From: Antarcticimicrobium sp.
GTDB lineage: Bacteria; Pseudomonadota; Alphaproteobacteria; Rhodobacterales; Rhodobacteraceae
Direction: 5' to 3'
Assembly: GCF_029212575.1 (NCBI RefSeq)
Contig: NZ_JARGPK010000056.1
Location: 62,001 to 126,000, forward strand
DNA: 64,000 nucleotides
Shown here piece after piece: positions 25,571 to 33,477 of the stretch. A program made the position numbers and the translations under genes. A model generated the notes under the pieces. The model saw nothing but the letters and a program-made list of their open reading frames with translations, had not been told where the DNA came from and made no database searches. Positions within the stretch are counted from its first letter, which is position 1; each line of letters opens with the position of its first letter.

Positions 25571-26235
25571 CCCCGCCAGTCGATGATTTCATCCAGCCCG
25601 ACCCGATCGGTGCGAAACCCGTTGGCGGGGTGGTCCGGATCGGCATAGCCGAAGGAAATGGCGCAGAGCACCAGTCGGTCCTCGGGGATGTCGAACCAGC
25701 GGTGCAGGAACGGCGCGTGCGAGGCGACGGCGGCCTGCGGAATGCTCGCCACCCCGGCGGCTTGGGCGGCCAGGGTGAAGGCGGTGACAAAGCCACCGCA
25801 ATCAAGCGCACCATAGGCGCCCAGTTCGGCCGGGCTGGTGACGATGGCGCAATGCGGCGCGCCGAACAGCGCGAAATTCTCCATCCTCTGACGGGCCGAA
25901 CCCGCGCGGTCGCCCTTTTCCACCCCCACCGCCTCGTACAACTGCCAGCCGCAGGTGCGGCGGCGCTCGCGGCAGGCGCCGGAGTAGCCGGTGGGAAAGG
26001 GCAGGTCGGGATCGTGGCTGCCGGTCCGCGCCTCTTCGATCATCGCGGCGCGAAAGCGGTCGGTCTCTTCGCCGCTGGTCAGGGTCACTTGCCAGGGTTG
26101 GGCATTGCACCAGGACGGCACCCGCCGGGCCGCGGCGACGATCTGTTCGATGGTCTCGCGCGGCACCGGGTCGGGCCGGAACGCGCGGCAGGAAAAGCGC
26201 TGCGCCATCAGCGCATCGAGATCGTCTAGGGTCAT
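25567..26235 (-). CDS. Nitroreductase-family FMN oxidoreductase
   Basis: A 222-residue flavoprotein of the nitroreductase family. The FMN-binding start R-F-S-C-R-A-F-R-P, the S-W-C-N-A-Q-P-W block and a C-terminal D-E-I-I-D-W segment match this family. It would reduce nitro or quinone compounds with NAD(P)H in the cytoplasm. It overlaps the PfkB gene by four bases and is the first gene of the leftward run; the true substrate is unknown. Confidence 0.82.
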   Translation of the reverse strand: MTLDDLDALMAQRFSCRAFRPDPVPRETIEQIVAAARRVPSWCNAQPWQVTLTSGEETDRFRAAMIEEARTGSHDPDLPFPTGYSGACRERRRTCGWQLYEAVGVEKGDRAGSARQRMENFALFGAPHCAIVTSPAELGAYGALDCGGFVTAFTLAAQAAGVASIPQAAVASHAPFLHRWFDIPEDRLVLCAISFGYADPDHPANGFRTDRVGLDEIIDWRG

Positions 26236-26335
26236 GGGTTTGCTCTCGCCTGTTTGTTGTGTCGCGGCGCAGAATGGCGGTGGCCGGAGGGGGGTGCAAG
26301 GGGCGCAATTTGAGCCGGATCAAAGAGGGCCGATG

Positions 26336-26360
26336 GATGAATCGCCTAAACTCGCCCCAT
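26336..26360 (+). promoter_or_regulatory. Weak sigma-32-like promoter for hsp20
   Basis: CCCCAT at 26355-26360 matches the core of the heat-shock minus-10 element. GATGAA at 26336-26341 is a poor minus-35 (consensus CTTGAA) with 13 bases between them, the usual spacing. The start codon follows at 26385, so the leader would be short. Confidence 0.25.
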
Positions 26361-26384
26361 CCGCATGAACAGGAGGACTGGGAA

Positions 26385-26804
26385 ATGGTCGAGAAAACCG
26401 ATCACGCAGGTCTTTGGCCGTCGCTCTACGATCCGCTGCGGGCGCTTGGCACCCGCCTGGCCGATTGGCTGAGCCCGGCGACCGAGGCATCGAGCAACGA
26501 CAGCGCCTATGACATCTCGATGGAACTGCCCGGCGTGTCGCAGGACGATATCGAACTGACCGTCGAGGACGGCGTCGTCACCGTGCGCGGCGAGAAGAAG
26601 ACGCAACAGGAGAAAAAGGGCGACACCTGGTATTTCAGCGAGCGTCAGTACGGCGCTTTCCGCCGGTCGTTCCGCCTGCCCGAGGATGCCGACGGCGACA
26701 AGGCCAGCGCCAGGATGGTCGACGGCGTGCTGCACGTCACTGTGCCCAAGCGCAGCACCGAGGCCGCCAAGGAAGCGCGCAAGATCGACATCGCGCGCGG
26801 GTAA
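26385..26804 (+). CDS. Small heat-shock protein, Hsp20/alpha-crystallin family
   Basis: A 139-residue holdase chaperone that binds unfolding proteins. The alpha-crystallin domain runs from about residue 40 to 130, with M-E-L-P-G-V, a V-R-G-E-K-K strand, the E-R-x-Y-G-x-F-x-R-x-F-x-L-P block and a final G-V-L-x-V-T-V-P-K. The C-terminal I-x-I tail motif is present as K-I-D-I. AGGAGG eight bases before 26385 supports the start. It is convergent with the zinc-ribbon gene. Confidence 0.9.
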   Translation: MVEKTDHAGLWPSLYDPLRALGTRLADWLSPATEASSNDSAYDISMELPGVSQDDIELTVEDGVVTVRGEKKTQQEKKGDTWYFSERQYGAFRRSFRLPEDADGDKASARMVDGVLHVTVPKRSTEAAKEARKIDIARG

Positions 26805-26810
26805 GCTTGC

Positions 26811-26833
26811 GGCGGCGGTCTGACCGGGCCGCC
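26811..26833. terminator. Hairpin between hsp20 and the convergent zinc-ribbon gene
   Basis: GGCGGC (26811-26816) pairs with GCCGCC (26828-26833), with an inner GGTC/GACC pairing. It fills the short gap between the two stop codons. There is no T-run. Confidence 0.35.
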
Positions 26834-26839
26834 ACCGCC

Positions 26840-27976
26840 CTATTGGTTCATCGCCACGACGTAGCCGATACCGCCGGCGACGATCAGCCCCAGCACCACC
26901 GCCACGGCGATCTTGACCGCCGACCAGGGGCGTTCGCCCTGCACCCGCCCGGTGCGGCCGTTGACCACGAAACGGTACGTTTTGCCGCGATATTTGTACG
27001 CTGCCAGCCAGACCGGCAGCAGGATATGCTTGAAGGTGACGGCGGAAACATCGGTGTCGATGTCGTGGATGCGCTGGCGGTCGCCGCCGATGTCAAAGCG
27101 CACGTCGCGTTCGATCACCCGGGCCATGTGGTCGCGCGCCTGGGTGTAGCCCTCGTCGAGTTCCACCGTATAGGCCTCGGCGCGGAACCCGGCCAGGTAC
27201 TCCGGCCGGTAGGGTTCCAGCGCGGGCAGGTCCCAGGGCTCCAGCGCGTCGGTGTACCGCTTCGGCAGGCTTTTCGAGGCCAGCACCAGCACATCGTCGA
27301 AGAACCGGGCGACACGGCCCGCGGCGGGGGTCCAGCGCACGCGTGCGACCTGTTCCTGCACCCGCTTGCCGTCGCGCATCACGGTGCGGGTCTCGTAATA
27401 AACGGTGCCGCGCTCGCCGCGATAGCGCGACTTGGTGTCGGCGTCGAAGGTCCAGTAGGGCACGTAGATGCCCTGCATTTTCCGCCCCTTGCGCGCGTAT
27501 TCCTTGAGCCCGTTCGGCGCGAACCACAGCCGCCCCAACCAATCGCTCATCGCCTTGTGGGCCGAGCGTTCGTCAAGCGCAAAGGGCAGCACGCCGCGTG
27601 GCTTGATATGGCGGCTGACGCCGGTGTCGGTGACCACCGGCGTGGCGCAGAACGGGCATTCGGCGGCATGGGTCGCCGGATCGAATTCGACCTGCGCGCC
27701 GCAGTTGGGGCAGGACAGGACGCGGGTTTCCTCGGTCTCTGTCGCGTCGAGCTGCCCGGCGCGGGCGGCGTCGAAATCCAGCTCGCGCAGCTTGGCGCCG
27801 CCCCAGGGGGTGCTGCCCACCGGCTGCTCGTGGCCGCAATGGTCACAAACCAGCATCCCGCGCGCCGGATCAAAGCGGTAATCGCCGCCGCATTGTTCGC
27901 AGGGAAATCGATGCTCGGCCGGGGCCGTGGCGCCCGGCGCGGCGGGTGCGGGAGGAGGCGGGGGTGGGGCGGGCAT
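26840..27976 (-). CDS. Double zinc-ribbon membrane protein (TFIIB-type ribbon)
   Basis: A 378-residue protein at the end of the XpaC-TelA-SPFH run. After a proline-rich start it has two zinc ribbons: C-x2-C...C-x2-C at about residues 26-48, and again at about 89-110. A large middle domain follows, with an aromatic I-Y-V-P-Y-W-T-F-D-A strand. One transmembrane helix lies at the extreme C terminus (about 355-375), so it is probably tail-anchored in the inner membrane. Related proteins are annotated as helicase-like or TFIIB-type, but no helicase motifs are present. Function unknown; context suggests partnership with the SPFH protein. Confidence 0.75.
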   Translation of the reverse strand: MPAPPPPPPAPAAPGATAPAEHRFPCEQCGGDYRFDPARGMLVCDHCGHEQPVGSTPWGGAKLRELDFDAARAGQLDATETEETRVLSCPNCGAQVEFDPATHAAECPFCATPVVTDTGVSRHIKPRGVLPFALDERSAHKAMSDWLGRLWFAPNGLKEYARKGRKMQGIYVPYWTFDADTKSRYRGERGTVYYETRTVMRDGKRVQEQVARVRWTPAAGRVARFFDDVLVLASKSLPKRYTDALEPWDLPALEPYRPEYLAGFRAEAYTVELDEGYTQARDHMARVIERDVRFDIGGDRQRIHDIDTDVSAVTFKHILLPVWLAAYKYRGKTYRFVVNGRTGRVQGERPWSAVKIAVAVVLGLIVAGGIGYVVAMNQ

Positions 27977-28012
27977 GGGAAACCTCTGGCCTGTCGTCGT
28001 CGAACCTGCGGA

Positions 28013-29137
28013 TCATACGCCCGGCGGCGGCGGCGGCGGCAGGATGGTGAAAAGCTGCGCCAGTTCCTGCACGTCCTCGGCCAGTTTCCAGCCGTCCTGA
28101 CCGGCCGTCCAGACATGGGTTGCGCGTTTCAGCTCGCCCGAGGTGGCCATGCGGCCCATGTCGGCCCTGGAGAACGGCCCCCTGGTCTCGCCATTCTCGG
28201 CGATGTGCCAGACATGTTCCACCGGCGGCGGCGGCGGCACCGGGGCGGCGGCCTGCTGCTGCGGTTGCGGTGCCGCGCCCCAGGGTCCGGGCCGCGCCAT
28301 GTTCTGCGCCATCGCCATACCCATGCCGGCGCCAAGCCCGGCGGCCATGCCGCCACCGGCGGGGTTGGAGGCGGCGGCGGTCATCGCCTCGGCCGCCGAA
28401 TACTGGGTGAACTTGCCCAGATCGCCCGCCAGCCCCATCGAGGTGCGCTTGTCCAGCGCCGCCTCGACCGCCGGCGGCAGCGAGATGTTCTCGATGTAAA
28501 ACTCGGGCATCTCCAGCCCGTATTGTTCCAGCACCGGGGAAACCTCGGCCACGATCAGCTTGCCCAGGTCGGCGGTGTTGGCGGCCATGTCCAGCACCGG
28601 GATGCCGGAGCCTGCAATCGCGCGGGAAAACTCCTGCACGATGATGTTGCGGATCTGGAAGCTGATCTCGTCCATGGTGAATTCGCCGTCGGTGCCGACG
28701 ATCTCGGTCATGAAGCGGGCCGGTTCCCTGACCCGGATGGTATAGGTGCCGAAGGCGCGGATGCGGGTCGGCCCGAACTCCGGATCGCGCAGCATGATCG
28801 GGTTCTTGGTGCCCCACTTGAGGTTGTTGAACCGGGTGGTGTTGACGAAGTAGATCTCGGACTTGAACGGCGATTTGAAGCCGTGGTCCCAGTGCTGCAG
28901 CGTCGTCAGGATCGGCATGTTGTTGGTCTCGAGCATGTAGAGACCGGGGGTGAAGACATCGGCCAACTGCCCCTCGTGGACGAATACCGCCGCCTGGCCT
29001 TCACGCACGGTCAGCTTGGCGCCGTACTTGATTTCGTGGCCTTCGCGTTCGAAACGCCAGACCATGGTGTCGCGGGTGTCATCGGTCCAGTGGATGACGT
29101 CGATGAACTCGCCGGTGAGAAAGTCGAAGATTCCCAT
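28013..29137 (-). CDS. SPFH-domain protein with C-terminal GYF_2 domain
   Basis: A 374-residue protein. The N-terminal 260 residues form an SPFH/band-7 domain of the virion-core/YdjI type with no N-terminal membrane helix. A Gly/Ala/Met-rich and Pro/Gln-rich linker follows (about 265-305). The end is a GYF_2-like domain with W-x-I-x-x-N-G-E-T-R-G-P-F and W-x-x-G-Q-D-G-W. SPFH proteins form ring or cage scaffolds on membranes, and GYF_2 domains bind proline-rich partners. Such partners exist next door: the zinc-ribbon protein starts with a run of prolines. Confidence 0.82.
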   Translation of the reverse strand: MGIFDFLTGEFIDVIHWTDDTRDTMVWRFEREGHEIKYGAKLTVREGQAAVFVHEGQLADVFTPGLYMLETNNMPILTTLQHWDHGFKSPFKSEIYFVNTTRFNNLKWGTKNPIMLRDPEFGPTRIRAFGTYTIRVREPARFMTEIVGTDGEFTMDEISFQIRNIIVQEFSRAIAGSGIPVLDMAANTADLGKLIVAEVSPVLEQYGLEMPEFYIENISLPPAVEAALDKRTSMGLAGDLGKFTQYSAAEAMTAAASNPAGGGMAAGLGAGMGMAMAQNMARPGPWGAAPQPQQQAAAPVPPPPPVEHVWHIAENGETRGPFSRADMGRMATSGELKRATHVWTAGQDGWKLAEDVQELAQLFTILPPPPPPGV

Positions 29138-29173
29138 AATACCGATCCTTTTCCTGTCAGTTCGGGCAGGCGG

Positions 29174-30148
29174 TCACAGCGCCTGTCCCATCAGTTCGCG
29201 GGCGATGATCCGGGTGATCGGGCGCGCCTCGTCGGCGGTCATGCCCGGGGTCAGGCGCGGATCATAGAGCATTTTCAACAGCAATTCGTCATGATTGGTC
29301 AGCAGCGCGAATTCGTCGTCATCGTTGAAGATCGACGGGCGCGCCTCGGGGCTGTCGTTGGGCAGGCCGAGCCCCTGCGCGAGTTCCTCGTGGATGCACG
29401 ACAGCCGCACCAGATCCGGGTGTTCGGCCCGGATCAGCGCCACCGCGCGGGTATAGGTGTTGGGATTGCGGCTGCCCGAGACCGCCACGACGAGGCAGTA
29501 GAACGAGCGCGGCAGGTTGCGAAACAGCGCCAGTTCCCGGGCGCTGATCGAAGGGATCAGCTGTTGCAGCCGGGTCTGGAAATAGTCGCGGTCATCCTCG
29601 CCCGCGACAAAGACGTGGAAGTTCGCGCTATTGCCCCGCGCGATCGAGATCGGGTGCCCGGTGATCCGGGCCAGCCGCGCGGCATAGCCGGTGATGTTGT
29701 TGGCATCGCGGGTGCGCTGGGCGGGTTGCACGCTGGCGCCGAATTCCACCCCGATCTGCACCGGCGCGGTCCAGCGGTTGAGCTCGCCGCCGGCACCGCG
29801 GGTGCGCCGGGCGGGGACCGACCCGCGGGCGTATTCGTCGAAAAAGGCGATGGTCTCGAAATTCTCGGCCAGTTGGTCGGCGGTGAACGGTGTATCCGGG
29901 CCGCCGCCGTCGGTGCGCAGCAGGCCCCGGGTAAGCAGATCGTTCTGCACCGCGCGATAGTAGCGGGCCAGCGCGCGGCTTTGCTCCGAGCGCGGTCGCG
30001 GCACCTGCGGCTGGAGCGCGGCGGGGCGTGCCTGCGGCGCGGGCGAACTGACCGGCCCGGCCTCCTCGCAGCCTGACAGCAGCAGCGACCCGAGCAGGGC
30101 CACGAGGCCGGAAACCCCGGCCCGCCTTATGCGGTGCATACCGCGCAT
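29174..30148 (-). CDS. DUF2927 lipoprotein with HEE-type motif
   Basis: A 324-residue DUF2927 protein. A basic N terminus and hydrophobic stretch end in L-L-L-S-G-C, a good lipobox, so it should be a periplasm-facing lipoprotein. The C-terminal half carries C-I-H-E-E-L-A-Q-G-L-G-L followed by D-x-x-x-A-x-P-S-I-F-N-D-D, a layout that recalls gluzincin-like metallopeptidases (H-E-x3-Q-x2-G-L). Catalysis is not shown for the family. It lies eight bases downstream of the TelA-like gene. A second in-frame start at 30139 is possible. Confidence 0.75.
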   Translation of the reverse strand: MRGMHRIRRAGVSGLVALLGSLLLSGCEEAGPVSSPAPQARPAALQPQVPRPRSEQSRALARYYRAVQNDLLTRGLLRTDGGGPDTPFTADQLAENFETIAFFDEYARGSVPARRTRGAGGELNRWTAPVQIGVEFGASVQPAQRTRDANNITGYAARLARITGHPISIARGNSANFHVFVAGEDDRDYFQTRLQQLIPSISARELALFRNLPRSFYCLVVAVSGSRNPNTYTRAVALIRAEHPDLVRLSCIHEELAQGLGLPNDSPEARPSIFNDDDEFALLTNHDELLLKMLYDPRLTPGMTADEARPITRIIARELMGQAL

Positions 30149-30155
30149 GTGCGCC

Positions 30156-31346
30156 TCAGCCCGGAACCGCGGTTCCGGCGGTGTCGCCCAACCCGGTCTT
30201 TTTCGCCTTGGCGGCGGCCAGCGTGTCGCGCAGCTCGGCCTCCATCTTTTTCAGCTCGGCCTCGGCGGCGGCGCGTTTGGCCTTGCCCTCGTCTGCGATT
30301 TGCAGACTTTCCTCGATGGTGCCGATCAGGTCGGCGTTGGCCTGTTTCACCGCCTCGATGTCGAACACGCCGCGCTCCATTTCCTCGCGGATCATCTTGT
30401 TGCTCTCGCGCAGGTTCTTGGCATTCGCTGTCAGCAGCTCGTTGGTGAGGTCGTTGGCGTCGCGCACCGCCGCCGCCGCCTCGGCGCTGCGCTGGATGGT
30501 GACCGCCTGGGCCAGCTGGGTTTCCCACAGCGGCACGGTGTTGACCATGGTCGAGTTGATCTTGGTCACCAGGCTCTTGTCGTTCTCCTGCACCAGCCGG
30601 ATCGAGGGCAGCGATTGCATCGTCACCTGGCGGGTCAGCTTGAGGTCATGCACCCGGCGTTCCAGATCGTCGCGGGCGGCGCGCAGGTCGCGCAGCTCCT
30701 GCGCCTTCATCACCTGGTCGTTTTCCGCCGCCGCCTGCACCTCTGCCTCTTTCGCCGGGATGTCGTTGCGGTCGAGCTCGGCCAGCTTTTCCTCGCCCGC
30801 GGCGATGTAAAGCGCCAGCTCGTCGTAGAAATCCAGCGTCTTGGCATAGAGCATGTCGAGCGACTTGATGTCCTTGAGCAGCGTGTGCTCATGCTTCAGC
30901 AGGTCGTCGGTGATGCGGTCGATCTGGCCCTGCACCTCTTCGTAGCGGGCGGTGAACTTGGCAAAGGGGGCGGCGCGGCCCAGCAGTTTTTCCCAGAAGC
31001 TCCGTTCGCGTCGCACGTCCAGTTCGGAGACGGAAAACCCGCGGATCGCGGTGACGATGGTGCGCAGGCTGTCGCCGGCGGGGCCGACATCCTTGTTGCG
31101 CACCCCGGCCAGCATCGCCTGGCTGATCTCCTGCAACTCGGCCTGGGCGCCCGAGCCGAAGGCGACGATCGAGTTGGTGTCGGACATGTCGATCTCGCCC
31201 ATGCGCTTGCGGATGTCGGCGCCGACCTCTTCGCCGGCCTCCTCCATCACCACGATGTCGCCGGACGGATCGGAGAGCACGACAGCGGTGACCTCTTCGA
31301 TCTCGCTCAGGGTTTCCTCGGCTTTCTTGCGAATGGTTTCAGACAT
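30156..31346 (-). CDS. Toxic anion resistance protein, TelA family
   Basis: A 396-residue cytoplasmic protein of the TelA family. It is largely alpha-helical with long coiled-coil stretches, the family F-W-E-K-L-L-G block at about residue 110 and the Q-x-x-L-P-x-I-R-L-V-Q-E-N-x-x-L block near 250. TelA proteins occur in tellurite and Ter-type stress operons, usually next to XpaC, as here. The biochemical role is not known. It lies between the XpaC-like gene and the DUF2927 gene in one tight run. Confidence 0.85.
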   Translation of the reverse strand: MSETIRKKAEETLSEIEEVTAVVLSDPSGDIVVMEEAGEEVGADIRKRMGEIDMSDTNSIVAFGSGAQAELQEISQAMLAGVRNKDVGPAGDSLRTIVTAIRGFSVSELDVRRERSFWEKLLGRAAPFAKFTARYEEVQGQIDRITDDLLKHEHTLLKDIKSLDMLYAKTLDFYDELALYIAAGEEKLAELDRNDIPAKEAEVQAAAENDQVMKAQELRDLRAARDDLERRVHDLKLTRQVTMQSLPSIRLVQENDKSLVTKINSTMVNTVPLWETQLAQAVTIQRSAEAAAAVRDANDLTNELLTANAKNLRESNKMIREEMERGVFDIEAVKQANADLIGTIEESLQIADEGKAKRAAAEAELKKMEAELRDTLAAAKAKKTGLGDTAGTAVPG

Positions 31347-31378
31347 GGGGGAATATCCTCGTTGAAAGGGGAATGGGG

Positions 31379-32263
31379 TCAGTCAAGGCGGACGCCCTCG
31401 CGTTGCAGCCGGTCGCGCAGCACCTCGATCTCGACGGTCAGATCGCTGTGGTTGTCGGTCAGCATCTTGCGGGTGCGGGCGGCGAAATTCTGTTCCAGGT
31501 CGTCCAGCAGCGCGGTGTAGTCGGCGCGGGCCTGTCGGTCGGGGGTGCGGGCATAGAGATCGGCGAACTTGATCGTCGCGTCGCGCGCACCCATCAGGTA
31601 GACGGTCATGTACTTGCGGGCGCCGGTCAGGTCGCGCGGATCCTCCTCGACGGTGCGGAAAAGCTCGCGCGCGGTTTTCTGGAATCGCTCGACGCGGGCC
31701 TCGATCTTGCGGTCGCCGGCGCGGCGCACCGCGTCGCTCATCGCCGAGAGATACCCCTCGGCCTCGGCCACGGTGCGGGCGACGCGATCCTGCTGGAAGC
31801 TGTCGATCCCCTCCATCCCCTTGTCGCGCAGGGGGTCGATGCCAAATGCCAGTCCATGCAGAACCGTCGCCGCCCCGCCGTAGAGCAAAGGCGCCACCAG
31901 ACCCGGCTCGGTCCGGTAGGCGGCGAGCGCGGCGCCGATGCCGGTCAGCAGGCTGGCCAGCATCTTGCGCGGCAGGACCGGGCGGCGGGCGACCCGGCGG
32001 GCGGCATAGGCGGCCTCGGCGCGCAGCCCCTCGCGCCGCAGCCAGGCCGCAAGCGCCAGCGCGCCGGCGGCAGCAAGACCCTGCGCCATCGAGACGGCGC
32101 CACCACCGAAGGACAGGAACACCAGAAGGGCGGCCGGCAGGAACAGCGCGTTGGCCCGCGCGCCCACCGGATCGACCTGCGCGCCGTGATAGGCACTGCG
32201 CGGCGGCGTCTCCGATTCGGCCTCGGGGTCGGGGCTGAATTTGCCGCCGAAACGTTGCGCCAT
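31379..32263 (-). CDS. XpaC-like membrane protein
   Basis: A 294-residue protein of the XpaC family (named for 5-bromo-4-chloroindolyl phosphate hydrolysis, although the activity is not established). The N-terminal half has two or three membrane segments, including A-L-F-L-P-A-A-L-L-V-F-L-S-F. The C-terminal half is helical and soluble. Its ATG lies three bases after the stop of a 29-residue membrane peptide gene, which suggests translational coupling. Confidence 0.78.
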   Translation of the reverse strand: MAQRFGGKFSPDPEAESETPPRSAYHGAQVDPVGARANALFLPAALLVFLSFGGGAVSMAQGLAAAGALALAAWLRREGLRAEAAYAARRVARRPVLPRKMLASLLTGIGAALAAYRTEPGLVAPLLYGGAATVLHGLAFGIDPLRDKGMEGIDSFQQDRVARTVAEAEGYLSAMSDAVRRAGDRKIEARVERFQKTARELFRTVEEDPRDLTGARKYMTVYLMGARDATIKFADLYARTPDRQARADYTALLDDLEQNFAARTRKMLTDNHSDLTVEIEVLRDRLQREGVRLD

Positions 32264-32266
32264 CGC

Positions 32267-32356
32267 CTAGAGCCCCCCGAGCCAGCCGGTCGCCACCCCG
32301 ATGAGCAGCACGAGCAGCGCCGCATAGGCGATTTTCTGCAATCCGCTCCGTGACAT
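32267..32356 (-). CDS. 29-residue single-pass membrane peptide
   Basis: A short frame that I read directly on the reverse strand: M-S-R-S-G-L-Q-K-I, then a hydrophobic run rich in Ala, Leu, Val and Ile, then W-L-G-G-L and a TAG stop. It has one transmembrane helix with a basic N terminus. The stop lies three bases before the XpaC-like start. The ribosome-binding site is weak (GGGG six bases upstream). It could be a real small membrane protein or a translational leader for the cluster. Confidence 0.5.
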   Translation of the reverse strand: MSRSGLQKIAYAALLVLLIGVATGWLGGL

Positions 32357-32454
32357 CGGGCACCCCAGCCTATCGTTACGGGGGAAAGGTAAGCCATGCG
32401 GGGCAGGCTTGCTAGGGGGAACCGGCGTGCAGGCGCGTCAGGTCGTTGCGCTGC

Positions 32455-33414
32455 CTAACGGCCGCGCGGTTTCGGCCCGCGGTTGCCTGTGGGGCGGAGT
32501 TTGCCGCTGGCACCGGGTTTACCACTGGCACCGGGTTTGCCGCCGGGGCGGGGTTTGCCGCCGGGGCCGGGTTTGCCGGGCCGCCCATCCGGCTTTGCCG
32601 CCGCATCGCGGCGCAGCCGGGGCTTGGGCCGCTCGGCGGTTGCCGTGCCTTCCGGCGGGGCCTCCAGCCCGAGCTGGTCGCGCAGTACGCGGCGGCGGAC
32701 CTCCTCGACCTCTCCGGGTTTCAGGCTGCCGAGTTGGAATGGCCCGTAGGAAACCCGGATCAGCCGGTTCACGGAAAACCCCATCTCCTCCATGGCGCGG
32801 CGGATCTCGCGGTTCTTGCCCTCGCGCAGCCCGAGGGTGAGCCAGGCGTTCGCCCCTTGCTGCCGGTCCAGCGACACGATCATCGGCTGAAAGCGTTCGC
32901 CGTCGATGCTGATCCCCTTGCGCAGCGGTGCGAAATCCTCGTCCTTCGGTCGCCCCTTGATCCGCACGCGGTACTTGCGCAGCCAGCCGGTGCTGGGCAG
33001 TTCCAGCCGCCGCTTGATCGCGCCGTCATTGGTCAGCAGCAACAGCCCCTCGGAGTTGAGGTCGAGCCGTCCGACGCTCATCACCCGGGGCAGCTCCTCG
33101 GGCAGGTCGTCGAAGATGGTCGGGCGGCCCAACTCGTCGCGCGCCGTGGTCACCCGCCCGGCGGGCTTGTGATAGAGCCAGAGCCGCGCCGGTTCGGGCG
33201 CGGTCAGCGGCTTGCCGTCCACCGCGATGCGATCGGTGTCGGTGACGTTCAGCGCCGGGCTGTCGATCTGCTTGCCGTTCACGCTGACGCGGCCGGCCTC
33301 GATCATGCGCTCGGCCTCGCGGCGCGAGGCAACGCCGGCGCGGGCCAGGACCTTGGCGATGCGGTCGCCTTTTGGCGTCTCGGGGGGCGTGCCGGGGGGC
33401 GGTTGGGTGCTCAT
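32455..33414 (-). CDS. Pseudouridine synthase (RsuA/RluB family) with collagen-like basic tail
   Basis: A 319-residue rRNA pseudouridine synthase. Residues 15-65 form an S4 RNA-binding domain. The catalytic block V-G-R-L-D-L-N-S-E-G-L-L-L-L-T-N-D-G contains the essential aspartate, followed by K-x-Y-R-V and L-R-E-G-K-N-R-E-I-R-R. After about residue 255 the protein turns into a Gly/Lys/Pro-rich repeat tail made of G-K-P-G units, which in the DNA appears as tandem repeats near 32500-32590. The tail likely binds RNA. It is divergent from tadA. Confidence 0.9.
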   Translation of the reverse strand: MSTQPPPGTPPETPKGDRIAKVLARAGVASRREAERMIEAGRVSVNGKQIDSPALNVTDTDRIAVDGKPLTAPEPARLWLYHKPAGRVTTARDELGRPTIFDDLPEELPRVMSVGRLDLNSEGLLLLTNDGAIKRRLELPSTGWLRKYRVRIKGRPKDEDFAPLRKGISIDGERFQPMIVSLDRQQGANAWLTLGLREGKNREIRRAMEEMGFSVNRLIRVSYGPFQLGSLKPGEVEEVRRRVLRDQLGLEAPPEGTATAERPKPRLRRDAAAKPDGRPGKPGPGGKPRPGGKPGASGKPGASGKLRPTGNRGPKPRGR

Positions 33415-33477
33415 GGCATCGGCCTTAGCCGATCGGGCAGGCTTGCGAAAGCATCGATTGCGGGGCAGGGAAGGGGC

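Noticed and set aside
26840-27976. Helicase (PriA-like) assignment for the zinc-ribbon protein
   Set aside because: No Walker A or DEAD-type motifs are present. Only the zinc ribbons resemble the helicase-type annotation.
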